From Setaria digitata (lineage: Eukaryota; Nematoda; Chromadorea; Rhabditida; Setariidae), in contig RCAB01000221.1 in the NCBI GenBank assembly GCA_003640385.1, forward strand, positions 35,777 through 99,776: a stretch of DNA of 64,000 nucleotides, read 5' to 3'. Positions within the stretch are counted from its first letter, which is position 1. Each line of letters starts with the position of its first letter. Position numbers and translations under genes: made by a program. This document shows, piece by piece, positions 9,247 through 21,434 of the stretch. The notes below the pieces were generated by a model. That model was not told the origin of the DNA. It saw nothing but the letters and a program-made list of their open reading frames with translations, and made no database searches.

Positions 9247-12238
9247 GAATATTATCATCAATTAAGTCGCGAAAATGCTGTGTTAGCAGAATATGAGAAT
9301 TTTACAAACTTCTTTTCGTGTAAATATTACCCACCGAGTGAATATGATGTTGTAAGGGAGTTATTTTAGTTTAAATTTTGGTAAATTTCAGTTAAACGAT
9401 GCATCTAATAAATTTACAAATTTAAATGATAAATTTGATCAATTAAGTGATAAGTTTTAAATAAATGATAAGTATTGTAATTTACGCTAATTCATTCTTC
9501 ATTTAAGCTTACTATCACTAGCATTTTCATGTCATTTAACAAATTTAATTGTATGATAAATTTGATAAATTTTAGTTCAGTTATTTTACGTTGACAAATT
9601 TTACACTAAATTTACGCTCATACCAAATAGGACTTTCAGAGTGGATAATATATTTAAGCATTATGTAATCAATGATCCAATTTAGCCTTTTAACAAATAT
9701 TTTTATTACTTTTTAACAATTAGATAGTTATAGAAAGAATATAATTAAATGGAAAAAAAAATGGGAAAATTATCATTTATTTAAAACCTAAAATACATTA
9801 ATACTTTCATGATATTTTTGAAAAAAAAAGCGTTTCAAACTAAGAAATAATTCAAACTTTAAATGTAAATAATACTTAAAAAAGAAAGAAAAAGAAAACT
9901 AAGTAAACAAGATAAAAGTGATGAATGGAATGCAGCAAAATTAATAACAATTGACCAGTTTGTTTATTTGTTAAGACTTTATAAGTTTAAAATTTAAAAT
10001 TTTAAAAAAGTCGAATTTGAAACAGTGAAGGAGAGAGAGAGAGAGAGAGATGGGAAATTGTTCCTTTTTTTTAGTCTCAATGTGGTTGGGGTACAGATGA
10101 ATCGTCATTTATGGTACGATTTCATCGTCGGCGTACAGGTACACAGAAGTGTGCTTCACGATTCGAAATGGTTTGCTGATAAATTTAATTTGGAAGTATA
10201 ATCAGTATTTCTTTTTTTGATTTAATTTTTCAAGTATTTATGTAACTAAATTTCATTCAACCATTTATCTGTTTAGTTTCTTTTATCCTGCCTTTATAAA
10301 TTTTAATTTTCTCAAGAAATGACTATTTATCATTTTTCGATTAGCCATTTTAATTTTGATACGCGATGAAATATTTCATTTTTTTTTTTTTTTTCTTCTT
10401 TAGATTATTTTTGCAGCAATTAATTTTCATTTTTTTTTTAAATTTTATTAAACCTGAAATAGCAGAAGGATTTTTACTTAATTCAAATTTCTCTTACTAT
10501 AACTTTAAATATGCAATCATCACTCTCCTTTTTTTTTTATTTCTAGTCTTATGCTAATCTGAAATAGTTAGCAGTTCGATTGATTTTAAATTTTGTTTTA
10601 TTTCAAATATGAAACGGTTTTTCCTGAATTCCTTCAGATACCATGTGATCTGAAATATCCAAAATCATATAGAAAATGGCAAAAATTATTGAGAAATGTA
10701 ATATCAAATTCGGCTAATTTTGCAAATGAATATCATCCTTGTCCAGGCATTTTCAAAAATTCTATCGGCAAATATGGCATATCACCACAAATTCCAATTT
10801 TAGTACGAATTTCAAATTTTACATCACCAAATGTCCATCCAGGTCTTAAAAAAAAAAAAAGATAGAAAGAAAGAAAGAGAACTTATCATAGCGCGAATTG
10901 TAATCAGCTAAAAATTTATCAGCTAATTAATTAGCTTACTTTCTTTAAGAAAAAAAAAAACCCCTAATAATTGAATTGATTCTTTAATAATGATGAAGTA
11001 TTGTGGAAATAAAAAAAGAATAATAAAATTTTCAGGCGCCAAAGATTAAAAATATAAATCAACTTGGTGAAGCAATTGCACTCCGTCCAAAAGATTTCAT
11101 TATGCGTTGTCCAATTTGCATGATTAGTAGCAGCTTTTCATCGTAAGCTTTTCTTTCTTATTTGCCTCAGATTTATTCATTTCAAGATTATGTAGTAGCA
11201 CTGTAGGATGTAATCGGAAATGATTGACCGGAAAGAAGAAACCTCATTTCTTTTAAATTAGTTAGTTATCTGGCCATCAGTTAATTAATTACCCATTCAG
11301 GATATTTCAATTTATTCCAATTACTTTCTAACATGGCTAGGAAAAATCTCTGCTTCTCATCGTCGGCTTTTCCTATTTTACCTTACAATTAATTTTTCTC
11401 TTCATCTCTTTAATGCCTAATGCCATAGGAAGCGACCGGAAATGAGTAACCGGAAAAAAGAGACTTTATTTCTTTTAAATTAATTACTTGCCTAAACTGG
11501 TTATCAGTTAATTATTTACCCATACAGGATATTTGACTTCCTTCTTTCTACTAACTAATCACATCTTCATTTTTTCAAAAAACAAAAGAAAAGGTCAAAA
11601 ATTTAAATGAAAAAATTTAATATCCAAATTTTTGAATAAATGAAAATTAGTATATATATAATTAAAGAAAAAAATGAATTTTGTAGCATATATTTTTCTT
11701 TTTTTTTCTGAAAAATAAAAATCATTCAACGTAATATCGATACTTCTGAACTTAAAAATTTGTTATTTTAACATGAAAATTCATATTCCATTTCACTTTT
11801 GAATTCTGATAAACTTTAAATCTTCCTTTAGTTTATTTCCCCCTTTTTTTTCACTTTTATATTATCAAACTATAAATGAAATGTAATTTCTATTAAGACA
11901 GACTATTATAAGTGATAACTTCTAACATTTTAAACACTACTGTAGTTTATATTGATTCCATTTAAATTTTAATCAATTCATAAAAAAAAAAATTCGTTTA
12001 CCTGTAAATTTTGTAATAAAGAATGAATAAAAACAGGAAAATGCGAAAAAATTATTGTGCCCGATCTATAAAAACATTACATGAAGGTTGGCCACAACAG
12101 GTGGCATTTTGTGACGAAGTTGAAAAACATCCATTTGAAAATTTTTGCAACACATATGATACTGTTATGAATAAAATGCGCGATATTTCGACATCTGTTA
12201 TCAGTGCTGATAATGATTATCATGAATATAACGACTGA
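9247..12238 (+). CDS. Cysteine-rich, probably secreted protein, 5' end unresolved
   Basis: I do not recognise the family. Five phase-compatible exons are seen: 9247-9351, 10075-10170, 10638-10802 (or to 10832), 11036-11142 and 12037-12238, giving about 225 residues. They contain ten cysteines, including a CPIC motif, an even number that suits an extracellular disulfide-bonded protein. Readable anchors are EYYHQLSRENAVLAEYENF, CGWGTDESSFMVRFHRRRTG, IPCDLKYPKSYRKWQKLL, RCPICMI and CARSIKTLHEGWPQQVAFCD, ending in an acidic tail and TGA at 12236. A hydrophobic leader-like open stretch just upstream (8796-8939, phase 0) would give a signal peptide but lacks an ATG. Either another short exon, a non-obvious start, or a frameshift or assembly error separates it from the start codon. 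The third exon ends in phase 0 at either 10802 (GTACGA donor) or 10832. Secretion is inference. Confidence 0.6.
10029..10050. repeat. (GA)n microsatellite
   Basis: A short run of GA dinucleotides in the intron preceding the exon at 10075. Confidence 0.9.
11205..11534. repeat. diverged direct duplication inside an intron
   Basis: Two copies of about 105 bp, 11205-11307 and 11427-11534, share the same order of words: AGGA, a GGAAATGA or GGAAATGAG block, ACCGGAAA, ATTTCTTTTAAATTA, ATCAGTTAATTA, ACCCAT and CAGGATATTT. The copies have many substitutions, so the duplication is old. Both lie in the last intron of the Cys-rich gene. Confidence 0.7.
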
Positions 12239-13413
12239 TTAGAGCAGAGAGCACAGACAGAGATGTAAAAATACTCTAAGTGTTACTTTAATAATATTTT
12301 ACTTTGTGCTTGATAATTTTAATAATGGATAATTTACAAGGATTATTTCGTTAACTGCTAGATGAAATAAAAAAAAAAAAAAAATAACAAATATGATATA
12401 TCATTATAAACAAGCAATTATTTCAACATCCATTAATTATGCCATTAAATTTAACTAAAATTTAGGCAATTACAAAGAATAGTTGACAGAAATAATTTTA
12501 TTATTTTAATAATCATTATCAAATTAAATTTTTCAGCCAAAGGATATTTATTCAAAATTTTTAAGCTTATCATAAACACACATCGCCTTTTATCCATTTT
12601 GAAATTACTGTTCTTTTTTTTAATTTTTTAAATATTCTTTAATTTGTTTCATAAATTCAATAATCGAAACAATACAAAAATTGCGCTTAAATCCTCAATA
12701 TAACATAACAATAATTAACATTGCTATGATAATACCTCTGACATTTTTAATTTGATATTTTAATTTATCGTAATTAGATGTTTACTGTTTATTGATTTTT
12801 TTCCTTTTATTATCGATAGGAATTTGAATTATATGCAAAAATTACAATTAAATTTATAATTTTTCACAATTTCAAATTTTTACCAGTCATAATTTTAAGT
12901 TTTAGATAGTATCAGTCTTAATTTACTGGTAAAATTTTTACGTGTATTCTTTGATTTAAAATATAAAAATTTGAAGCTAATTTTAATTTCAAAAACTTTT
13001 ACCTTCAGATATAATTTACCTTTACAAATGAAAGCATATTTTAATTGCAATTTTCAATTTCAATTTTGCATATATGAATTTTTTTTTTAATAATTTCATT
13101 GTTCTCCAAATTACCGATATAAATAAAAATGCAGCAGTAAGAAATATAAAAACAATGCTAGTTTTATAATGCCGATCGAAATGTGCAATTTTTATCAACT
13201 CATTAAGGAAATATGAAAACTTAAATTTGAAATGATTTACAAACACGAATTGTATTAGACTGCATTATTTCCTGGATATTCTGAAACTGGATATGAAGGG
13301 CCGTTAAATTTATGGCATTCTGTCCGTTATTATTAAAGCAACTTTTTTCTGGATTTAAAAAATTTAAAATGCTTAAGTATTAAGCAAATATGTATTATAA
13401 TTCACTTCTCCCG

Positions 13414-13582
13414 CAATAATTTCTGGAAGTTGGATGTTTCTGAAATTTCTGGAATGACAGTACATAAATGACACTAAATATATTAGCAGAAAAATTCNCA
13501 ATAATTTCTGGAAGTTGGATGTTTCTGGAATTTCTGGAATGACAGTACATAAATGACACTAAATATATTAGCAGAAAAATTC
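13414..13582. other. assembly join: N at 13498 between two 84-bp copies
   Basis: Bases 13414-13497 and 13499-13582 match except at one position and are separated by exactly one N. This is what remains when overlapping contig ends or alternative haplotypes are placed side by side without merging. Confidence 0.85.
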
Positions 13583-14399
13583 AGTTAATATTAGTTAAAT
13601 ATCGTTATTTAGTTACTAAATAAACAGCTCGATATACTGCATTGAAATTACTAATTTGCGGAAAAGAATTATTGAATCTAAAAATTGCTCCTAAATCTTG
13701 TCAGAAACAGATATTTAAATAAAAAATAATACCAGTTAACTTAAGAAACTAAATTTCTACGTAAACTGGAGATTTTAATTCTTATAATCTATATAAGTAC
13801 CAAATAAACAAACCACCATGCCTGAAAGAATAAATAAAATACATGGGGAAGGAACTGTAGTACAATGCTAAGCTGGTATGAAGTTTTTTCATATCGTCTT
13901 CATCAGAGTGATTTACTCCTATGACACTCTGGTAAACCATCTGCTGTTAGTTATAGCGGGCGATTTCAGCGATTTTTTTCTTACGGTTTAATAGCTGTTT
14001 TCAGTTTATGCTTAATGGTTTGGTTTCTTTAATTCTCTAATTTAGAACTGTTTTTTGAATAAGACTGAATAAGATTTAACTATTTGGCCTAGAAAGAGTT
14101 TCTGTTTCGTAAATGACAATAAAGCAGGAAAATGGATTTTCTTGTTTGAGAGGTGATGGAATAGCGAAATTCCTAAATATTTCATGCTTAGATGTTGGAA
14201 AATTTACCAGCCTCTATTTTCTAACGGTAACAACAGTTAGAATTTGAAATATTTCATGTTATGGAAGATTTTAAAGATTAATGGTATCTGTCGCGGACAC
14301 TGTCCTTAAAAGACTTCAAAAGAAGTGGAGGTCATTCATGTGATTCATTTATAAGATCGGGTTTTAATTTTCAAGATTTTTATCTTTTAGTTTTTAAAA

Positions 14400-14413
14400 A
14401 TTTCCAGGTAAAC
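14400..14413 (+). promoter_or_regulatory. probable spliced-leader acceptor of prp-6
   Basis: TTTCCAG ends at 14407, six bases before the prp-6 ATG, with no upstream exon in view. It has the same arrangement as in the other genes of the window. Confidence 0.55.
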
Positions 14414-17400
14414 ATGACAACGGTGACGATTCCAGGCTCCCTTGTAAATAAGCGGAAGAAGCATTTCCTGGGTATGCCTGCACCAGCAGGTTATGTTGCA
14501 GGTGTCGGTCGAGGTGCTACTGGTTTTACTACACGTTCTGACATCGGTCCAGCTCGTGATAGTACCGATTTACCGGAATTACCTCCAGCTGGTCCGACAA
14601 AAAAAGCCCGTGAAGATGATGATGATAAGAAAGATGATAACGAGGATTTGAACGATTCTAACTATGATGAAGTCGAGCTTACCATTTCTTCTTCTTTCTC
14701 TTCTTTTTAATTAAATAAGAAAATTACTGATATTAACTTTGTTATTTGATCTGTTGCTGATGGTCGATTACGAGATTGCTTCCTTTTTTAATTCATGTAC
14801 AATTCGTAATTCATACATAAACGCTTCCGTTAACTAGCCGTATAGTTTGCCAGATAGTTTTCGCGATATTTTTTCTATTCATATCACATACCGGATTTTC
14901 AGTTCGAAGGCTACGGCGGAAGCTTATTCTCTAAAGATCCTTATGACAAAGATGACGAAGAAGCAGACGAAATTTACAGTGCTGTTGATTCTCGTATTGA
15001 TGAACGCCGAAAGGAATATAGGTATGCATGTGTAATAGAAGTTCGGTGTTTGTCGAAGTCTCACTCAAAGTCAATTGACATTTATATTATATAAATTGTA
15101 TAGTATGGTTTGTCTAGAGAGAAAAAGTATAAAGAAGCAATTGAAAAATATCGCAAGGAGCGGCCAAAAATTCAACAAGAATTTTCTGATTTGAAACGTC
15201 AACTGTCCAACGTAACAGAAGCGGAATGGTCTGCAATTCCAGAAGTCGGTGATATTCGAAATAAAGCAAAGCGTAATCCACGAGCGGACAAGTATTACTT
15301 TCAATTTGCAATGCATAAATTTCCCCTAGTGATCATTTTTATGATTTCTAAATTCCCCAAACTTCTGATATTTGGTAGTTCTATTAGCAGCAATTGGATT
15401 TTGTTAGAAGTAAAGAGATATTAAATACTAGTACAAATAATATTCAACACTGGTAATGGTTTTTAGAATTACTCCAGTACCAGACTCGATTATCGCTTCC
15501 GCAATGTCTTATGGCCAAATGAGTACTCAAATGGACAGTCGTATTCAATCTGGTTTGCTAACACCAATGGGTTCGGGAATAACTTCGACGTTTAATGGCA
15601 TGACTTCTACCTATGGTAGTGGTTTTATGTCTACCCTAAGCGGTATTAAAAGTGGCTTGTTAACGCCGGGCTGGAAAACTGGAATACAGACAGGCTCTGC
15701 ATCATCTGCGGATCTTGATTTGCGGAAAATAGGTCAAGCTAGGAATGCAATCATGGATATTAAACTAAATCAGGTACCCTTCATATGCAGTCATCTGTTT
15801 TACTATATTATGTTTCTAATGATTTTATATTGAGCATTTAATTATTTGAGGTACCGGAATTAAAAGATTTCTTCTGCATGTAGCAGTTTATATTTTCTAT
15901 TCTTAAAGTTAAAGTGCAGATGTATGAGTAGTATGTTTGAAAAAATATGAGTTTAACTCACGCTAATTTTCTGCCAAAAGTCTTGTAGTTTGTATTTTAT
16001 GAGAATAGAAGAGCCGTCGATTAATTGGCTTATAAATAGGCGCCTTGAAATACTTTTTGGTATTTTGCACACGAAACTTTTTGTGCAGGTTTCGGATTCC
16101 GTTACGGGACAAACAGTGGTGGATCCAAAAGGTTATCTAACAGACTTGCAATCAATGATACCGCAATACGGTGGTGATATTAATGACATTAAAAAAGCTC
16201 GCTTGCTTCTGAAATCAGTTCGAGAAACTAACCCACGCCATCCACCAGGTGATGCGTTTTTTTTTTTTGCTTTTTTCTTTTAATATTTATTCATCTAATA
16301 TATCGCATAATATCGTATCGGAACAGCTTTGTCTTCCAGTACAGTCGCAGATTCGTCTAATAGTTAAAGCAATTTCGGATTTCTATTATACAAAAAATGA
16401 CCATATGCACCTCCTGATAAAGCGGAAACTATTGGTAGTGAGTAGCATTATTTTGTTGCCATATAACTTGTTTTATTCTTCTGTTTTCCATATTGCAAAT
16501 GTGAAATCTATTTTATTCCAGCATGGATCGCTTCCGCTCGCTTGGAAGAAGTAGTTGGAAAATTACAAGTAGCTCGTAATTTAATAATAGAAGGTTGTGA
16601 TCGCAATCCGAAGAGTGAGGATCTGTGGCTGGAATCAGTCCGCTTGCATCCTCCTGATACAGCGAAAGCTATTGGTGATAATTAGCTCTACTGTTTTAAA
16701 TTTATTTCATTAAGTTCGAAATTCTCATTCTTGAAATTTAAATGTTGTTTTTTAGTGGCTGCTGCTGTTCGTTCATTGCCAAACTCAGTGCGTATATGGA
16801 TGAAAGCAGCTGAGCTTGAGGAAGATTTAAAAGCAAAAAAGAAGGTATTTCGCAAGGCGCTGGAACAAATTCCAACTTCAGTTCGTTTATGGAAAGCAGC
16901 AGTGGAGTTAGAGGAACCGGAAGATGCCAGGATTTTGCTTACAAGAGCTGTAGAATGTTGCAGGTATAAATTTCATTTCCATCTTCTTGAGTTTGGAATT
17001 CCTTAGATTTAATTACTTCGCATTTTTTTCAGTCTTTTTACCTATGCATCATCTTATTCCCAACCAGTATTATAAACTTAATGAGTTTAGTCCAGCAGGA
17101 CAGGGAAAGTTTAATGTTTGTGAAAGTTTTAAAACAGTATCTGAAAATTTTCTTTTAGAGAATAAATTTCAGCACTTCAACAGAACTCTGGCTAGCGTTG
17201 GCACGTTTGGAAACGTATGAAAATGCACGACGTGTTCTTAATAGAGCTCGTGAGCATATTCCTACTGAACGGCAGATTTGGATTAGCGCTGCAAGATTGG
17301 AGGAAACTCGAGGACAAAGTGATATGGTTGATAGAATTATCGAAAGGGCTATTACTTCATTGAAAGCAAATATGGTTGAAATCAATCGTGAACATTGGTT

Positions 17401-20399
17401 GAAAGATGCCGTTGATGCTGAAAAAGTGAGATGCATCACTTTTTTTTATTGTACATTTTAGATTTTGAAGAATTTGTTTTTTGCCACCGACAAGACATGA
17501 CAAAGGAATCAAAACTAAATAAGGTATGGAGCTATTTTCAGGCTAACTGTAAACTTACATCGCAAGCTATAATTTCCCATGTGCTTGGAATTGGTGTTGA
17601 GGAGGAAGATCGAAAGCACACATGGATGGAAGATGCTGAATCAGTATTCCTTGACATTTTTTGCAGTTGCTATTCTTGAATTTCTTACATGCTATCCATT
17701 TTTATTAGAAATTCTGACCAACACTTAAGTATTAGCACATCATTGTTTGCAAATTTAAAATAAATTTTAAAGGGATTTAATTTCAGTTTGTTGCTCAAGA
17801 GGCATATGAATGTGCCCGTGCTGTATACGCTCATGCATTACTTGTTTTTCCAACTAAGAAAGGTATTTGGTTTGCTGCCGCACACTTTGAACGAAATCAT
17901 GGAACAACGTAAGTTTTTTTTTTTTTGGGACTTGTGCTATGTGGTTGTGTAGTCTGTTTGTTGAAAGCCTAACGAGAATAATATTGCATGCAGAGGTTAT
18001 TGGTTAGAAAAGAAATAGCCAACACAATTGTGGAAGGAAAGAAGATAAGTATGCTCATCATTACCATTTATGGCGAAATAGGAACTGTAGCAGCGACAGA
18101 GGAAGGAATTCCATCCTTGACCATTCTTACTCTTTTTTTTTTTTTTTTTTATCAGAAAAGGATGGATTCTAGGCACACTGAAAGTTGACAAGCGGAGAAT
18201 AGATTGTGTTAATTGTGTTATGCGCATTCCTGTTATATAATAGGTGAATAATTGAGAAATTTTCAAAACAGTTTATGAGGAAAATTTGATTTTCAGAGAA
18301 AGTTATGATCAGCTGTTGCAAAAAGCAGTGGAAAAGTGTCCGAAAGCCGAGACTTTATGGTTGATGTATGCAAAAAGTAAATGGTTAGCGGGTGATGTGA
18401 AAGCGTCCCGTGAAATTCTTGCAAGAGCTTTCCAGGTTATATTTTTGGTACTAAACACTCAAGAAAAATCTGTGAGAATTGTTTATTGTAGTTTCACCTA
18501 ACTTTAAAAACTTAAAAGTTTTTAATTACATCTGAAATGATATGAAAATAATATATGTTTTTCAGAATAATCCTAATTCAGAAGAGATTTGGATGGCTGC
18601 CGTAAAGCTAGAATCCGAAAATAATGAATTTCAAAGGGCTCGCAAGTTACTAGAAAAAGCTCGAGAAATTGCTCCTTCCCCACGGATTTATCTGAAATCT
18701 GTCAGGTACTCGAATTTAAGCTACTTTTAAAATTGTATTACTGTTATCGTCAAGATAGAGCAAATCTATTTCTTCCTGTTGATATTGAACTTACGCGTGG
18801 CAAAATTTTGCTTATGCTTATTTTTCATGTGCTTTGTTACTGGAATATTAGAAACAGCAAAACCATTATAAAATGTTCTTCTCTTGAATTTTTATCTACC
18901 CATTTTCCGAGGCTTTTACATTATTTAATTCCAGATTGGAATGGTGCTTGAAAGATTTGGTCGCTGCTAAGAAACTCCTAAGAGAAGCATTGGAACAGTT
19001 TCCAGATACACCGAAGCTGTATCTAATGATGGGGCAAGTACTTCAACAGGAAAAAAATTATGCTGAAGCACGCCGATATTTCTCTGATGGTGTAATGATA
19101 TTTTAGTATTTTGTTCCTTTTCGCTTCAAATTCTAAATTTAATACCTAGCAGTTTTACATCTAATTGTTTCTTTCAGGTTTTTTTTATTTTCAGGTAAAA
19201 CACTGTCCTACTTTTATCCCACTTTGGATTTGGTTGAGTCGTCTGGAGGAATCTCAGGATCAGACAATTAAAGCTCGGTCTGATCTGGAAAAAGCTCGTT
19301 TACGTAATCCAAAAAACTCGGAGCTCTGGTAAAGTCTATTTTCAAAATAGGACTAGGCGTCATTTTTTTTTTAAGCATAAAACAATTTCAACTGGGCAGA
19401 TATGGAATCTTTTCTAATTTTTAAGAAAAATTTTAGGCTAGAAGCTATTCGAATTGAAGCTCGTGCTGGTTTGAAAGAACTTGCACAGGAAAGATTAGCT
19501 CGAGCTTTACAGGAATGTGAGCATTCAGGTAATCTTAGGTTTCTTATTTGATTTCTTTTAAGTTTATAGTTCTATACTCGTAAATTTGATCTGTTTTTCT
19601 CTTAGAATATTAATGACTTCGGTTGTGGTCGCCGTGAAATATTTCACGCTATTTTTTGAACAGCTGTCGAAGTTTCCGAATTATTTATTTTAATAAATTA
19701 AAAGGAATAAAGAACCCTCCAGTAGTTTGTGCCAACCGTAGAATTTTTTTTTTTTAATCCTACTGCTCTTCGTTTATCTGTGATGAAATTGGTTCATTCC
19801 AGGACGTCTGTGGGCAGAAGCAATTTTCATGGAAGAGCGCCATGGTAGACGCACAAAATCAGTCGATGCTTTGAAGAAATGTGAACACAATGCCGATGTT
19901 TTATTAGCTGTAGCAAAGTTGTTTTGGACGGAACGCAAGATCAAAAAAGCCCGTGAATGGTTCCAACGAACTGTCAAGATTGATCCCGATTTTGGGGACG
20001 CTTGGGCGTTCTTTTACAAATTTGAACTGTTGCATGGCTCACAGGTAAGTGAAAGAAGCTCATTCTTCAGTTTGTACTAGAGGAGAAATTATTGTTTTAC
20101 TAGATCCCTTATATTTACGTAACTTTTTGATGAGTCAGTGCTAAGAATTCCAATAGCATATATCTCTTTGAGAGCTATACTACAAATTAATTATGAAATC
20201 CTTTAAAATCTTTCTTTTTTTAGAATTGTTTTTCTGTTGCTTTAAGGAAGAACAAGATTTGGTGAAAAAGAAATGCTTACAAGCTGAGCCACGTCATGGT
20301 GAATTATGGCAAAAGGTGTCGAAAGATGTGGAAAATTGGCGTAAAAGAACAGACGAGATACTTGCTGAACTTGCTGAACAACTGGAAATACCACGATAG
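14414..20399 (+). CDS. prp-6: PRP6/PRPF6, U5 and tri-snRNP splicing factor
   Basis: There are 17 exons with fully consistent phases: 14414-14671, 14903-15021, 15118-15291, 15467-15773, 16089-16248, 16522-16674, 16756-16963, 17173-17425, 17542-17643, 17787-17908, 18297-18435, 18566-18705, 18935-19091, 19195-19328, 19437-19528, 19803-20044 and 20247-20399. The product is 970 aa, the normal length for this family. The N-terminal PRP1 domain has [43 protein letters not shown] and [21 protein letters not shown]-like helical repeats fill about 280-960, with [59 protein letters not shown] and [11 protein letters not shown]6 bridges U5 and U4/U6 snRNPs in the tri-snRNP (established). The first intron starts with an unusual GTCGAG donor. 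Intron 5 holds a decayed copy of the end of exon 6. The gene has the same orientation as cactin, another spliceosomal factor. Confidence 0.96.
16406..16436 (+). pseudogene. decayed copy of the 3' end of prp-6 exon 6
   Basis: Thirty-one bases in intron 5 align to 16645-16676 (end of exon 6 plus its GT donor) with one gap and three substitutions. The shared core is CTCCTGATA, AGCG and CTATTGGT. In the matching frame a TGA lies just upstream, so the copy cannot extend as an exon. It looks like the remnant of an exon duplication. Confidence 0.6.
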
Positions 20400-21434
20400 C
20401 AGCGTGGATACTATGATTTTATAGTTTTGTAAATAAGTTATTAAGTCTTGAAATCATTAATACTGAAAACCGGGAGAATCTTCGATAATGTGGTTTTACT
20501 ATAATTTAGAAGTATGGAGAAACTGGTTTGATTCATTGTTTACTGAATTAAGAGAGAATCGAATACATTGGTATGATAAAATGTTAACAGTGTCAAAGTT
20601 ATAGATAGTTTTTTATGGCTTACAAGTTAGATCTAAACTGTTTGTTGCATGCTGATTTATACGTGTCTGAGTTATAGTTTTTCTCTTTCATTATTTTTCT
20701 CGTTATTGTCTATTTTATTATTAAGATCATACTAAATAAATTCAGTCCAAGTCCTTTAGATGAATTTGGATGTGTATTTTAAAATAAGTTTTACGAAAAG
20801 AAGATTGTTGTGACTTCATTTTCTGCTTTTTATGATGTCCACTTGTTTGTATTGATAATGTAGGATTGCACTTTTTTGGATGATTTAATAAATTCGAATA
20901 TGTTTTCTCTTTCGCCCCATTTCTATAGGATTTTGCTTTTATCAAACATTAATGCGCTGTTTTCGACATTTCTTTCTTTCTTTTCTTTTTTTTTTTTTAA
21001 CAAAAATTTGAACGTCAAGGTGAAAAGTAGCATATAGGTGTCTCTTCAGGATATCGCATTTCTTTCCTTTCGTTCCGGATCGGCCTTTTGTGGTTTCATT
21101 TTTGTGAATTTATTGAAAATGAATGATAAGATTTATTTCTTTCTAGACCACAGTTCAAAACTTTTCCAGTTCGAGCTTGTTACAACTGATAAATGTGAAG
21201 GGGTGTGTAGGGATTTTACTGCGTATGTAGAAAGTATTTTATTGCTCGTCAATAACTTGTCGAGCACAGTAAAATTCAGAATATGATTTTCGATTTCGAA
21301 GGTTTCATAGGATTGCACTGAAACTTGAGACTGGCTAAAAAATGAAGTCATTTCATAGTAGTTCCATTTCTTTGTTTCTATTTCATGTTCAATCAGTTTC
21401 ATTGCTTTTCGTTTATAACATTTTGCAGGTTAAT
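20400..21434. other. prp-6 3' flank and mrps-18b 5' region
   Basis: AATAAA signals at about 20735 and 20886 can serve prp-6. No exon was accepted. The roughly 1-kb gap is too long to claim a standard nematode operon, though both genes share a strand and mrps-18b has a leader-type acceptor. Confidence 0.55.
21421..21434 (+). promoter_or_regulatory. probable spliced-leader acceptor of mrps-18b
   Basis: TTTTGCAG ends at 21428, six bases upstream of the ATG at 21435. Confidence 0.55.

Larger units (their letters stand above)
12239..14413. other. intergenic sequence upstream of prp-6
   Basis: Sequence is AT-rich and no gene was accepted. It holds the single-N join at 13498, a short hairpin (CAGAGTG at 13904-13910 with CACTCTG at 13925-13931) in a less AT-rich patch at about 13850-13975, and the likely prp-6 promoter and outron. 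Confidence 0.55.

Noticed and set aside
13022..13328. Minus-strand open stretch with a hydrophobic segment (SIVFIFLTAAFLFISVI) and a nearby proline/glycine-rich stretch
   Set aside because: Could be part of a membrane protein, but I found no start, no confident donors and no continuation; the surroundings are low-complexity AT sequence.
14281..14343. 20-codon upstream ORF before prp-6
   Set aside because: It lies upstream of the probable trans-splice acceptor at 14407, so it would be removed with the outron.
17461..17541. Possible extra prp-6 exon ([15 protein letters not shown]...)
   Set aside because: Exon 8 joins directly to 17542 in phase and the protein alignment leaves no room for these residues.
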